This document shows, in pieces, positions 1 to 12,983 of a DNA stretch of 64,000 bases; the stretch's first letter is position 1; each line of letters opens with the position of its first letter. The stretch is taken from NCBI GenBank assembly GCA_003952965.2, contig CM025854.1, positions 10,480,953 through 10,544,952 on the forward strand, given 5' to 3'. A program made the position numbers and the translations under genes. Source of the DNA: Morella rubra. Its lineage: Eukaryota > Streptophyta > Magnoliopsida > Fagales > Myricaceae. The notes below the pieces were generated by a model. That model made no database searches and was not told the origin of the DNA. It was given only the letters and a program-made list of their open reading frames with translations.

Positions 1-862
1 AACAGAATTCCAAAAAGGCTTGGCAAAACCCAGAATACTAAAAGAAGCAAAAGCTATGCGTCCTTAGCATCAAGAGCCACTTGGAACCCTAGGGAATTTT
101 GTAAACTGCATAATTACATTTAAGCTATGTTTGTTTAATGTTTCCAAAAATGCTTTTAATCCTGAAACCACAGTTTTCATCGGAACATGTTTCTAACATA
201 ATCTTCTCAACCTCCCCAAAAAAATATCTACCACATCATTTACCTTGTTTTTTTTCTAGGCACCACATCATTGACCTTGGTTTTTACATAAAAATGACAA
301 GAACAAAAAAAGACTGCTTGCACAAAAACCTAAAAGAACTCATCTCTCACCTAAACATATTTTCAGCATCTATCACAACCACTGAAAATAATGCATTTCA
401 AAAACTTTCTCTTTTCAAGCATCTTTCCTACGGTCTCACCACTTCCTCAAACACCTGAATGAACATATCCGAAAGAATTTTTAATACAATACAGCCAGTC
501 ACTTCTCATGGATTTTCATAACCCCGCTGCGCAAAATTTTTCCCATGCAAACATAGGCTTAAGTTCCTCTAGAAATAGTCTGCTTGTTTCATTTCTGTTT
601 TCTGTCATTTTATGTGACCATTCTGGTACTTTCCAAATTCGGTGGAATCAGTTGTAAGAATTAACAATGTAATCTAACCAAAAGAAAACGAAAGGAAAAA
701 AAAAAAAAAAAAGAAGCTTCTATCACCCCAATTTCCAAAGCATTTATCAAAGTTACACCGACCTCCCACCAACATTCAAAGAGTATCATGAAAGTTAATC
801 AACCTTTCACTGTGTTTCGTAAGTGGCATACACCTAATCCACTCCATGCCTAACGCAAACAG

Positions 863-887
863 AAAGAGAGAGAGAGAGAGAGAGAGG
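863..887. repeat. (GA)n microsatellite
   Basis: Uninterrupted GA dinucleotides of about a dozen units, a simple sequence repeat likely to vary in length. Confidence 0.9.
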
Positions 888-1405
888 CAAAGTGAAAATC
901 TTATGAAACCAGACAGGACCAAAGTACTTACAATTATACAACAGCCTAAGGTAAACTAGCCACCCCTGGGGGCCAGAACACAAACAAACTAAAACAAAAT
1001 GATCAACACAGCTAGTTTGAAGAGAAAGTATCAACGAGGGTAATGGAAGTAGGCAGTTAATCAAATTATCAATTATAATAAAATTTCCCTCCTGAGGGGT
1101 TCCCCAGTAGGTAAGAGTGATACTATGGATGCCTAGGTAGGAGGTCACAACCCTCGGTCTCCCCCTGCCCTTCTGTGTAATTAACTGAAAAGGTAACTTT
1201 TGGACCATACCCCAGCACATAGAATTGGTTTCTTGCACCATAATCAAATAAACAGCCACGAAGCAAAGAATAAAAGGCAAGTGTCAAGAGAAATTGGAAT
1301 TCTCCAGGAGTTAAAAAAAAAAAAAAAAGTCATTGCAATGAAGAAGTAACCATTTTCTTTATCATAAATAGGTATGTGTCCACAAAATAAAGCATCTTGA
1401 AATAC

Positions 1406-1483
1406 CTGGGTACGTCTTCTAAAGATTGCACCTTCATAAGATCCCACAACTTGGATAAAGTGCTCCACGTGTTTCAAATTTAT
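1406..1483 (-). CDS. Possible internal exon of an unrecognised gene
   Basis: On the minus strand a 78-bp stretch of exactly 26 open codons lies between an acceptor-like AG (after a TTTGGTAAATAG context) and a GTATTT donor. It reads INLKHVEHFIQVVG and continues to a basic RRRTQ end. The composition looks protein-like rather than intronic, and both splice dinucleotides fit the frame. I do not recognise the protein. The second candidate exon at 4396-4474 on the same strand could belong to the same gene. The evidence is only reading frame plus splice signals. Confidence 0.35.
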
Positions 1484-2332
1484 CTATTTACCAAATGGGA
1501 TAAACCTATTAATACCCAGAAAGTGCAGATAGCATACTATATGGAAGCTTTCAAAAGATAAAAGGACAAGACTATGAACAGACACAGGCAAATTACAGTA
1601 CATAAATCCCTTTGAAAAATTTTAACAGCTGTAAGGAGGTCAAAAGCCATGGCCACATAAACTAGAACAAGAACATCAAGAAGCCTAGGTTGGGCTCACA
1701 AGCCAACTAGAATTTCGTAGGTTAGCTTGGAGTTTACACCTAATTGTTGCCTTTTTCTTTTGGTTGGTTCAAAGTTGTTTAGTAGAGCTATGTTCCAAAT
1801 CAGTTTGAAAAGTGCAGCCAAAAGCAAGTGACTTTATGAACTTCAAGTGTTAAGATCAAAAGATTTGTGCAACGAAAGGCAAAGCCCATAGGATTGCTAT
1901 ATTCTTCTCGGAATTCTTTTACTACAACCATTTTAGTTTGAAGAGTTAACATCTTTATTGCCTCCATTGAATTCAGTTCCTACATGTTTTTTTTTTCCTC
2001 TACTTTCTTGATAATGAAGTCTATACTGGTTCTAAATTTTGTTGCTATCTTTTGCTATCTCATTTTCTATCCCTCAATCTCCATCATATGCCTATTAACA
2101 TCTCAACCGACTCAGGAAAAAACATAGCATATTCTTTTCATTTAAGCACCAATGTCTCCGTCAAGAATAAAGAACGAGATAGTTGGGAATACATTCTCTT
2201 GCATGTTAAAGATGTTCTCAAGATACTTTGGCAGGGCCTGACCTAAGAGCAAGGCCTTTCGAAGCATACCAAAAATGTAAGCAGGAAACTGGTTTCAGGG
2301 TAAAGCATTTGCCACCATGGGAACAATTCACC

Positions 2333-2632
2333 CAACAACCCTAAGTATCATGCCATGTCAAGTATTTTGCTTCACACCATTGACAAATGAACAAATACAA
2401 ATACCTCCGAAAGAATTGGAATCACTTAAATCTCCACACAAATTTTCCAACGTAAAATGACACCCCTTTTTTCACCTTCAATCAACAAACCTAAGTATCA
2501 TGCCATCTCAAGTATTTTGCTTGACACCATTGGCAAATGAACAAATACAAATACCTCCGAAAGAATTGGAATCGCTTATATCTCCACACAAAATTTTCCA
2601 ATGTAAAATGACACCCCTTTTTCACCTTCAAT
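2333..2632. repeat. Tandem duplication, period 150 bp
   Basis: Two consecutive units start with the same text (ctaagtatca at 2341 and at 2491) and stay alike to the ttcacc tract at their ends, differing by a few substitutions and single-base indels. No reading frame spans them, so this is a local non-coding duplication. Confidence 0.85.
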
Positions 2633-3287
2633 TCACTGAAAAGTAAAACCTCAGAAAAATGCCCAAAGATGCTAAACAATGAATAATGCACTTCATAGAT
2701 TTTCTTGACCAAAAACTAGTCCTCAGCAGTGACTTTGACTCTCCATAGAAACTGCATGCCACCAGCAATTTCATTGCTCCATTGCAAGTTCTATGTATAG
2801 CACAAAAAACAAAAAGGAAATTTCCCACATAACCTCCCTCCTGTTTCCCTAGTATGTTGCCTCAATAGTGCAGTGCACCGATTAACAACAGAAAACCCCA
2901 GCAGTTAGTCCCCCCATTATAATTCTTGAATACTTCAGGCATCACAGTTCGTAAGAGGCAAACAAAAACCTTGCTGTTCTCTGTGGCTATCCAGTTTAGC
3001 TATTTATTTAAGAGATCTCATCTCAGTCTAAGTGAGCCAAACCAGCTCATTCACCGGTTAGGGTACATAGAAGTATCATCTCCAGTATGTTGCTCAGTTG
3101 AGATCAAGAAAGCATTTGTTAACTACTGCCAAGAGAGAAGCCAAAATGAAACATCTAGACGTGCAGACCAGGATGGAACTTGGGACAAGTAACACTTAGA
3201 AACATTTAGATGAAAAGAATTTATGTGACATCCCAACTTACAGAATAACCAAGCACCACAGCAATAGGGATTCAAACCTAAAAACAT

Positions 3288-3684
3288 AGGGCATGTTCGT
3301 TTGCTAAAGTATTCTGGGATACAATGTATTCAACAAAATTCCCAAAACGAACATCCAAATCTCAAAAAATCATACACAAACACCAATCCTTTTTACTCAA
3401 ACTCCAACAGCTTTTCACACAAACTCCAATACCTTTTAAAAAAAAAAGTTCTAATAAATCTATTCTCCATACTTTTTCACCAAACTCCAATATTTTTTTA
3501 CTAAAAAATTACATTGAATCATCTATCTCTACACCTTTTTACATACTCCAATAAAAATAAAATATCTTTAAAACTTTTCACCAACTTTTACACGAAAACT
3601 TATAAAATTCCAATCTACATAAATATTCACAATTTATCAAAACCCTAAAAATCTTAGAAATTATTTATAAAATGAACATCCCCT
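3288..3684. mobile_element. MITE-like element with short terminal inverted repeats
   Basis: The left end reads agggcatgttcgttt and the reverse complement of the right end reads aggggatgttcattt, an imperfect 15-bp terminal inverted repeat. The 397-bp body is AT-rich and non-coding, rich in ccaa/caaact motifs. This is the build of a non-autonomous DNA transposon. I could not fix a target-site duplication, so the superfamily is open. Confidence 0.5.
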
Positions 3685-4395
3685 AGTGAACGCCCCTTAG
3701 AGACTGCCGCCACAGAGACCAAGGAGCTAGATTTGCCGCATGTTCTTACTTTATGAAACATGGTTTAAGGGCTGACTATGGATTGTATATAGTGAGCTTC
3801 AACCACCATTTAGTAATCTCGAAATGTATCTGGTGGACCTAATGACCATAGGAAGGCTAAACAATAGTAGAGGTTAGACTTGCATACCAGACAGAGCACG
3901 ACACAAACTGATCATGCATGATAAGTTAGTATGCCTGCATAATGTGTTCATTTAAAGCATAAAACAAGTATATATAAGTGCATCAAGAGGAGAAATTGGA
4001 TAGACCCTAGTATTGGACAGCATGTTAAGAAGAACCAAATTTGGAAGTCAGAAAGAATGTTGTCTGGATTTATTAATAAGAAGATTGATGGTTATAATAA
4101 ATGTGTGATAAGTTGTTAAGTGAAGCTTCTCAAGTTTCGACCAAAGGAGCAAGGTACATAGATGTAATCATACTTTTTTTGTTTGAAGTTCGTAAAGATA
4201 GTCAAGTATATTCTTCATTCGTTAGAAGCCTCTCTTTGATCCACTTTGTAAAATATATGGCAACCAAATGATCTATTGATGCATGTCTCGAATTATCGAC
4301 ACTGTTAAGTATTACGAAATAAATATAGGAGTGATGACAATGACAATATCAAATAGGAATTAGAATAATAACAATAATAAGTTATAGTTATTCAC

Positions 4396-4474
4396 CTCAA
4401 AAGAATTAGTTAGGTAACCACCCATTGTAACAAATTCCTTTCTATAGACTGTCATAAGTAGATCAATAGCCCCC
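4396..4474 (-). CDS. Possible internal exon of an unrecognised gene
   Basis: On the minus strand a polypyrimidine tract and CAG acceptor precede an open 79-bp stretch that reads AIDLLMTVYRKEFV and ends in NSFE at a GTGAAT donor. It is open in one frame across its whole length and has typical plant splice borders. I do not recognise the protein. It would lie upstream of the candidate exon at 1406-1483 if both belong to one minus-strand gene. Confidence 0.35.
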
Positions 4475-5155
4475 TGTGAAAAAAAATAAGTGGAAGGTAA
4501 TGATCAGTCATTATCAACAGCTACAACAAGATAGTCACACATAAAGTATAAACACACGAGAGTATAATGCAATGTGAGAAGTATCATTTATTTCCAACAG
4601 AAACATATTTTAACAGAGAAAATTTAAGAGGTTGCATTAGTTAAAACCAGTTCTTAAACTTAAACCCATCAACTTTAAGTATGCATGAATCTCACTTTTG
4701 GACATCACTGGAGAAAAGAAAAGAAATAGTGAAAGAACATAAGAGAAAAGTGCAAAGCGTAGAGCTATCTAAAACAATACATTGCAATGAACTTCTCTAA
4801 TAAAACCACAGACTTAATCCGTACTGGAATTGTGCAAATGAAAGGACACTAGAAAACCAACAGGAAATAAACAAACATGCAACTACATCCAGTGAAAGCA
4901 AACCTTCGGAAAGTAAATATCAATAGATGGGCTCATGATATGTCATCCATAGCTAAAATATTGTATTAACAAGTGGCTTAAAAAGCCAATCAGTTTCAGG
5001 AGCAAATGTCTTGCATATCAGGAAAAACTGAAGGAATGAACATGCTGAATCCAGGCAGTATTTCCAGCAGTAAATTAATATTTTTTTTTGATAAGTAAGA
5101 TCAATATTATAAATAATAAAGAGTGAAAACAGTACAAAGATTGTACTGAGAACAC

Positions 5156-8100
5156 TTAAAGCATACAAACAAAGAAGCTAAGAAAATCTGGAAAATCTAG
5201 AAAGCGACCCCCCCACATAGCAGAAACCCAACAAAAAAGAGAGTGCATAAGAACACCCTGCAAATGAACTAACGATGAAGCCATATCCTCAAAACAACGA
5301 ATATTGCGCTCCCTCCAAAGACACCACCAAACACAAGATGGAACCATATTCCAAATTGCCGTAGCCACAGGATCCCTAAACTTCCTTTCCCAACAAAACA
5401 ACACATCAAACACCGGCATTACCCAATGCAGATTAGAAATACGAAAGACATAAGCCCAAAGCGACCTAGCCATAGAGCAGTGCAATAATATGGTCGACGG
5501 ACTCACTATCCCTCTTACATAAATAGACCAATCCGTAACATAAACTCCACGCCGCCGAAGATTATCAATTGTCAAATTTCGAGAATGCGCAGCCTCCCAA
5601 ACGAAGAACGAAATTCTCATAGGAACCTTAGTCCGCCATACCCCTCGCCAAGGGAACAACTGAGAAGCACCACCAGAAATAGAGACGTAAAAATCTCTAA
5701 CAGTGAAAACACCATCCTTATCTCCCATCCAAAACAAACGATCCTCACTATCGCGACGAATTACCATAGCGTAAATCGTAGAATAGAAAGCTGTAAATTC
5801 TGGCAATTCCCAATCATTGGCAGACCTCAAGAACTGAATCTCCCAAGCTGAAGAAAGAGTATCAGGCGACAAATAGTCCACTACCAGCCCATCCTTACAC
5901 CGGGCCAAAGAGAACACAACGGGAAACAAACAACGAAGAGGACTATCGCCACACCAAACATCATGCCAAAACCGCACCCTACACCCATTACCCACCACCA
6001 ACCGAGTATACGTAGCAAAACAATCCCATCCCTGACGAATATGCTTCCACAAACTCACCCCATAAGTTCCTCGAGAAGGCAGAGTTGACCAATCTCCCAC
6101 CATTGTGCCAAACTTAGCTGCAACAATAATCCTCCATAAACTATCCCTTTCATTGGCAAAGCGCCAGAGCCATTTCCCGAGTAAAGCTTTGTTAAACACC
6201 AACAATCTCCGAAGACCCAACCCCCCAGAGGGAATGGGAGAGCAAACCTTCCCCCAATTCAGCAGGTGAAATTTGTGACCTCCCAACTCACGACCCCAAA
6301 GAAAGTTCCTTTGTAATGTCTCAATTCTAGCAGCCACAGAGGAAGGAATGGGAAAAAGAGATAAGAAATAAGTAGGTAAGCTAGAGAGGGTAGATTTAAT
6401 CAACGTCACCCGACCACCTTTAGAAAGATACATGCTCTTCCATCCAGCCAAACGCCTAGCCATCCTCTCCAAAATACCATCCCAAATATGCACACTTTTA
6501 GATCTAGCTCCCAAAGGAAGACCCAAATAAGTAATTGGTAAAGCAGAAATTCTACACCCCAAAATCGAAGCCAATTCTGGCACATTAGTAACATTCCCAA
6601 TCGGAATCACCTCCGACTTAGAGAGATTGACTTTCAAGCCCGAAACTGCCTCAAAACACAATAATAAACATCGAAGTTTCTAAACTGCTCCACATCCGCC
6701 CCACACATAACAAGAGTATCATCAGCAAACAATAAATGGGAAACACCAATACCTTCACCACTAACACCTCCCACCTTAAACCCAGTGATCATCCCATTAG
6801 AAACTAACTTTTCCATCATGCGAGAGAAGGCTTCCATGACAATAACAAATAAAAGAGGAGAAATGGGATCTCCTTGGCGTAAACCCCGAGTACTACCAAA
6901 AAACCCCTCAGGCGATCCATTAACAAGCACCGAAAATTTAACAGAAGAGATGCAAAATTGTATCCAACGACACCATTTTTCCCCAAAACCACAACGCCTC
7001 AACATATAGAGCAAAAACTGCCAATTCACATGGTCATAAGCTTTCTGGATGTCCAATTTACACAACATACCCGGTTCATTGGACCTCAACCGAGAATCAA
7101 GACATTCATTCGCAATCAACACCGAGTCCAAAATCTGTCGGCCCCTCACAAAAGCATTCTGAGTGGAGGAGATAATTGTAGATAACACAAGTTTCAGCCG
7201 ATTAGCCAACACCTTAGACAAAATTTTGTAAACACCTCCCACCAGACTAATAGGACGGAAATCTTTCAGCTCAACAGCTCCCGGCTTCTTAGGTATAAGG
7301 ACAATGAAAGATGAATTCATACTTCGGACAAACTGGCCACATCTAGCAAACTCATTGAATACAGAGAGCACATCCTCCTTAATGACATCCCAACAAGTTT
7401 GATAAAAAGCCATAGAGAAACCGTCCGGGCCCGGGGCTTTATCCCCATTTAAACCACTAACCACCCCATACACCTCCTCCGCCTCAAAAGGCCTTTCCAG
7501 ACATTCAGCCTCCTCCTCAGAAATAGTGTCAAACTCCAAATCATCCAACATGGGACGCCACAAATAAGGTTCTGTATACAAGGAGGAATAAAAATGAACA
7601 ATGTGGTCAGAAATATCCTTAGGATCCTCCACCTCGACACCCTCAACCACCAAATGAGAAATGGAATTAATTCTCCGATTCGAATTGGCAACACGATGAA
7701 AAAATTTGGTGCATTTATCCCCCTCCTTAAGCCACAAAGCTCGAGATTTCTGTCTCCAACTAACTTCTTCCAAATCAAGCAAACAATCTAATTCCCGATT
7801 AATTACTAACTTCCTCTCCAAACCCGCCTCATCTAGACCCCCTTCCTCATCCATCCCTTCCAATGTAGATAACTCGCTAAACAATCTCAACTTGCGAATG
7901 TGAATAACACCAAAGACCTCCCGATTCCAACTTTAAGATCACCCTCAGAGCCTTCAATTTCAAATTAAGCACAAAACTAGGGGACCCCGAAAACTCATAA
8001 CTACTCCACCACCTCTAACACGCTCCACAAAACCCTCCTCCTTCAACCACATATTCTCAAAGCGAAACGGCGTTTTCCCTCTACCAAAAGTATCACTCTC

Positions 8101-8795
8101 TAACATAATAGGGAAGTGATCAGAATACATACGAGGCAAACGACGCTGGACGACCTCCGGATACAACATCTCCCAATCCATACTAAAAAGGAACCGATCA
8201 ATCCGAGACCAAGATTGAGATGCCCGACCATTAGACCAAGTATACGAGCCCCCAGACAACGGAAGATCCAATAATCCACAATCCGAAATAAAGTCCGTAA
8301 AATCATCCATAGCTCTACTAACCCCCCCAATCCCCGTCCTCTCACTAGGAAAACGGGAGACGTTAAAATCACCACCAATACACCACGGGAGACTCCACCA
8401 CGAGAACACTCCCGACAACTCATCCCATAAAAGTCTCCTATGAGAATCATCATTAGGACCGTAAATCCCTGAAAAAGCCCACTGGATCCCATCATCCACA
8501 TTTTTGAAGCTAATCGAAATGGAGTACCGGCCAACACAAAAATCCACCGCCTCTAAGACACGAGAATCCCACACGATAAGAATACCACCAGAAGCACCAT
8601 CAGCCGGGACACTACTCCACTTCACATGAGGGCCCCCCCATAAAGCCCTCACCACTGCTCTCGAGATCATCCCAATTTTAGTCTCCTGGAAACAAACTAA
8701 ATCAGGTTTCCACCCCGAATCAAATTACCAATCCTACTACACTTAACCCGATCATTAAGACCCCTGACATTCCAACTCAAAATTTTTGGCTTCAT
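5156..8795 (-). pseudogene. L1 ORF2 (endonuclease - reverse transcriptase - zf-RVT), frameshifted
   Basis: The product would nick target DNA and reverse-transcribe the element RNA. It starts [15 protein letters not shown], the usual plant L1 endonuclease start. Long open stretches follow at 7960-8670 (endonuclease, with GGDFN and SDHFPI), 6634-7890 (reverse transcriptase, with [20 protein letters not shown] and FADD) and 5156-6661 (RT thumb, connection and the zinc-binding C-terminus). The 418-codon RT piece is intact here but interrupted in the right copy. The breaks between pieces are single-base shifts, several in G or C runs, so some may be sequencing errors. The ORF1 stop and the ORF2 start overlap as TAATG at 8795. 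Confidence 0.85.
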
Positions 8796-10716
8796 TAACA
8801 AAGTAAAGGAGCCCGCCCACCCTTTCTATTACGCCTAGACGAAGCATCCCCTCCATCATAATTAATACTAGACTTTAACCCTTTCAACTCCCGCATCATC
8901 TTACCTCCCGAACGAGTTGGTGATAAACTACCCACCGAACCCCTATCCCTTTCCAAGGCCACAAACAAATCCAACAACTCACTCTCATACCCCTCACACG
9001 AAATCCCCACCATATGACGAAAGGAAGACACCATTCGCAACACCCAAGTAGATAGGTCTCCCCTCCCATAATCCGGATACTGTATCTGCAAAGGTTCCCA
9101 TATAGATGTCCCACTACCACTACCCGCCTGTAAGAATTTCCCTCCCTGCTCACAACGCTGAACAGACAAATCCTCCTCCACCATACTGCCATGGTCAACC
9201 ATCACCCCATCAGCACAAACAACATGACATAAAGGTTTGCACACCCCTTCGGCACTCACAAGATATCACAAGTTGTCTGCGCAGGCCCATTATCACCCAC
9301 CCCAACAGGGACCTCAATCCCCAGCTGAACCCCATCGATCGATTTCTTCCGAGAATAAAAGTTGGTCACTTTGGGGAGAGAAAGATGACCCAACTCCTCC
9401 ACTAGTTCCTGACCTGGGGAAAACTGAGCCTCCTTAACACCGAGATCCTTCGGCGTCAATAAAGGCATGCCCTCCGGCCCCTGCAACTGACCACCAGAAG
9501 GAAGCTCCGGCGCCGGCGAGCCAGTGGGTAGGTCTCCGACCGACACAGGCTGCAGCGACGATGGGATTTGCAGAAGACCCACGCACGCCGACTCCAACAG
9601 CTGGCCACCAACGGCACACTCCAGCGCCGGCGAGCCAGAGGTGATACTGCCGACCACCACAGACAACTCCGGCGCCACCTCTGCATGAGCGCCGGAGCTG
9701 TTGGAGCACCCACCCTTGCCTCCGTGAGCAACGGTGATACCGTCGACCCCCCCCGGACCAACACAAGGCATCTCCAGGTCCTCCTCAGCCCGACCCAACG
9801 CCTTCCCCAAACTCACGCCCAAATCCCCGGCACCATAATTTGGGCCCCCACATGGCAGCCCAAACTCACGCCCAAGGAACTGACACTGAGAATGGGCCCT
9901 GGCTTTCTGGGCTTTTAATGTAAAACCACATACACTACAGCTTAAGGCGGGAAAGGAAAAGCCACCCTGGCACTGTTGACGTAAAAGAGAGGCAAGCCGG
10001 TCCACCTCCTTTCGCAGGCTCATAACCTGTTTCCCCAAATCAACACCATTAAGAGACAACGCCTCTCTGTCCGACAAACCAGCGGGACACTTTCCCTCCT
10101 CAGCGTTCTCCTTAGACATAGAAGAGGAAATCAGCTTGGGAATGGACCATCTTCAGGGTTCTGGTGCATGTACACAGTGTTCGAAGTGTCAGCAACCCGT
10201 GAAATTTGAACAGGGGCACTGGACCTCCCACCGTCATCGTGCACCACCGCCGGAGCCAACACCACCTTAGCAAAAGAATCTTCTGGCCGAATGCGAGAAG
10301 ACTCCACCCGAGTTCACTGAGAGACTCGCAGAGCGAAAACAGGACACTGCCTCAAGAAAAACTCGGTTCAAAATCTGCCACCCATGGCCATGTTTGCCTT
10401 CCGGCACCAGCACGGCCCCCACCTTCCTTCTCCCTCCATATTCAACAACCGCAATGTAACGACCACCTTTGTTACAACATCTTTGTGCCAGAAAGCCACG
10501 CCTAGACTCGGTGAATTTAGAAGCAAAGTCTACCGCAGTAGAAGCCACCATCAGTTTATCTGACATATTAACCATCCACACAGCTCCATACTTTCCCATG
10601 TGAATCTCATTCACAGACCGCGAACTCCATTCTGAGAATAGAAGATCACCCTTCTCACTAATCCTCACGTGGAATTCCTTAGACTCAATACGAAAGCAAC
10701 GATTAAAGAGCGACAT
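8795..10716 (-). pseudogene. L1 ORF1, interrupted
   Basis: ORF1 proteins bind the element RNA. The start [19 protein letters not shown] is at 10716. A second open stretch ([10 protein letters not shown], 10119 to 9256) holds a coiled-coil-like segment and CSVCGF...HSQCQ, a zinc-knuckle-like C-x2-C...H-x3-C. The last piece (9259 to 8795) ends RAPLLC with a stop that overlaps ORF2. The frame is broken between about 10267 and 10119 and again near 9256. The middle is GC-rich and low in complexity (Gly, Pro, Val and Ser rich). Confidence 0.7.
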
Positions 10717-10795
10717 CTCAAGTGTTAAGCACACCCCGGCGATCCCAAATCTATCCTAGGACTCCATTGATACATCTATCTCAATCTTTAATGTT

Positions 10796-10809
10796 ATAAG
10801 CTGCATTGC
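10796..10809. repeat. L1 target-site 14-mer (5' side, left arm)
   Basis: ataagctgcattgc abuts the L1 5' end. It is the reverse complement of the duplicated 14-mer that flanks the right L1 copy at 19317 and 24939. The partner expected at 5067-5080 is absent. Confidence 0.85.
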
Positions 10810-12950
10810 TCTAAATGGTTAACTCTACTATTCCAGCCATCTCTACCATTGGTGAATAATTTTGAGCTAGATGTAGCAAATGCAATCTTATATCACACTT
10901 AGGCCCTCTTTTAACTTTTGCACCTTCAAATTTATCTCTATGAAGCCACAAGCAATAGAAGCAACGCTAGTGGATTGAATAGATAACCAAAATGTGGAGT
11001 GGTCCAATTTACTATTGCTAGATGGATAAATGATATCCGACAAATAAAAACAACACAACTAAAATCACAAAAGCAATTCAGCATCCCCTGAAATACATAT
11101 ATAACATCCCCACAAAAGACAAAGGATTTTGTAATATGCTCATGGAATAGAATAACATGCTTACTAACCTTTACAACTGAAGCAAAGTTATCATCCAAGA
11201 TAATAATATCGGAGCTTTCTTTCGCAACTTCAGTACCTTGAATGCCCATGGAAAGACCAATATCTGCCTAAAGTACAAAGGGCAAAAGGCAATCAACTAC
11301 TATTTGGCACTCATTAGTTTGAAAATGACACTTAAGTAAATAAAGGCATTCAAGATACAAGAAACAGAACAAATGACCACTCCTACAAGGGCAATATTTG
11401 TTAACACAAATGCAACCTATTCAGAGACTTGAAGATATGCTAATCCCCTTCCAAAATATCCAAACCTTCTGATGTAAATCCCAAGTTTAGGGATCCTCTA
11501 TGACTACTTATGCACCCAGACATGTAAGTTGATAATTGTTAAATGGTACACAGCACACATGCACTCAAACAATAAGTACTTGTACTATAAAACTCTGAAT
11601 GCATCCACAGGCAGAAAAGTGTGAAAAGTAATGTCTCCACACACATCAAATGCTTCACATGTATCTATGTGTCTCTGTCCCATCAGAAATCAGAAGCTCC
11701 AAAGTGAAAAACACTATGAGGACCAACACAATCGAAAGAATGCAGGCTGACAAATGCAGTTCGAAGTTGCAGTTTCTAGCTGGACCAAATTGGCACAATG
11801 CCTTTATAGTTCATCAAAAAGAAAAGGATAAAGAAAAACAAAAGGACAACACTAAATCAACACACTGATGGAAAAGCCAAACCTCATGAAGTGCAGGAGC
11901 ATCATTGGTGCCATCTCCTGTTACAGCAACAACTTCTCCTCCCTTACGAAGTGCTTGCACAAGCAAGAGCTTATCATTAGGAGAAGACCTTCCCATCACC
12001 TATAAATTAGTCATTAATTAATTATTATAAGATATAACATCCAACCAGAATAATTAAATCGCATTTCTCTGGGTTTAAAATCAGGATGGGGGACAAATTC
12101 ATACTAAATGCATACAAACTTTTCAAAAACCACTCCCTTATTGAACCATACCGTGATTTTCTTGGCAGTGGCTTCTCTTTCTTTCTCAGATAATGCACGG
12201 AATGTTCTCCCCTCAATGATATAAGGCTCGATAGCATCCTGACTCGAAGTGAGTATCCCACATTCAAAAGCTATGGCTTTCGCTGTCTCAAGATTATCTC
12301 CTGTGACCATTCTTACCTATATGTTTTGAAAAATAAGATTCCCCATGTCAATTTAGATATTCATCATCAGATAATTTATCACATGGAAATACACTAGAAC
12401 CATAATCATAAAAGAGCATTCATAGACACCTAATGGGGCATATCATGGACACCTTACAGATAATCCACCACATTACATGTACAAACCCTTCTACTTCCTG
12501 TACACGTAAAACTAACAAGATGGAATAACTATGGATCGACAAAATATGAATGAATTATACAAAAGATGCGAGAGAGACTACCTTTACACCAGCATCGCTA
12601 CAAATTTTCACTGCATCTTTGACACCAGGACGACATGGGTCCTACGTGCATTTATGAAGGTTAAATATGTGGTCAAGTTAGAACATTTGAAATAACCATC
12701 ACATGCAGCCAAAAGGAATTGGTCAGACCAAAAATTAAGTTTATGCTCCACAACAAAATTTCTTCCAGAAAAAAGACAGGATTTTGATTACATAAAGCAA
12801 GTTATGACAAATAAGAGAAAGAAAAAATGGACAATTGAGTAATGCGATATTATTAAATCCTACATCCACATATAACAACTTTTTATTCTTAAGGTTAAGA
12901 AATTTATATACCACAATTAATGTCTTTTAGCAAGCCAGAATAACGAAAAA

Positions 12951-12983
12951 GGGGGGGGGGGGGGGGGGGGGGGAAGGGGGGGG
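12951..12983. repeat. Long G homopolymer tract in ACA intron
   Basis: A G run of more than twenty bases, broken by AA, in the intron between the second and third exons of the left ACA copy. The mirrored tract at about 17142-17174 has a different length and pattern of C and T. Such runs are error-prone in long-read data. Confidence 0.85.

Larger units (their letters stand above)
1..5080. other. Left flank, mostly unassigned non-coding DNA
   Basis: This AT-rich stretch lies left of the L1 poly(A) end and has no counterpart in the right arm of palindrome 1 or beyond it. It holds a GA microsatellite, a 150-bp tandem duplication, a MITE-like element and two short minus-strand reading frames with good splice borders (listed separately). 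None of the remaining Ca2+-ATPase exons is present here, so it is not the expected downstream half of the left ACA copy. Otherwise I see no gene. Confidence 0.5.
5081..10795 (-). mobile_element. L1-type non-LTR retrotransposon (LINE), left copy
   Basis: About 5.7 kb, on the minus strand. It carries an ORF1 with a cysteine-rich zinc-knuckle-like motif, an ORF2 with endonuclease, reverse transcriptase and zf-RVT regions, and a short T run (poly(A) on the minus strand) at 5081. The 5' end sits against ataagctgcattgc at 10796, the same 14-mer that flanks the right copy. At the 3' end the flank does not repeat this 14-mer, so this copy has no matching target-site duplication. It is the mirror of the copy at 19331-24938. 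Confidence 0.9.

Noticed and set aside
834-1280. A 148-codon minus-strand open frame
   Set aside because: It spans the GA microsatellite as Leu/Ser repeats, has no recognisable domain, and looks like chance.
9434-9766. Arg/Gly-rich open frames inside L1 ORF1
   Set aside because: These are off-frame readings of the GC-rich low-complexity part of ORF1.
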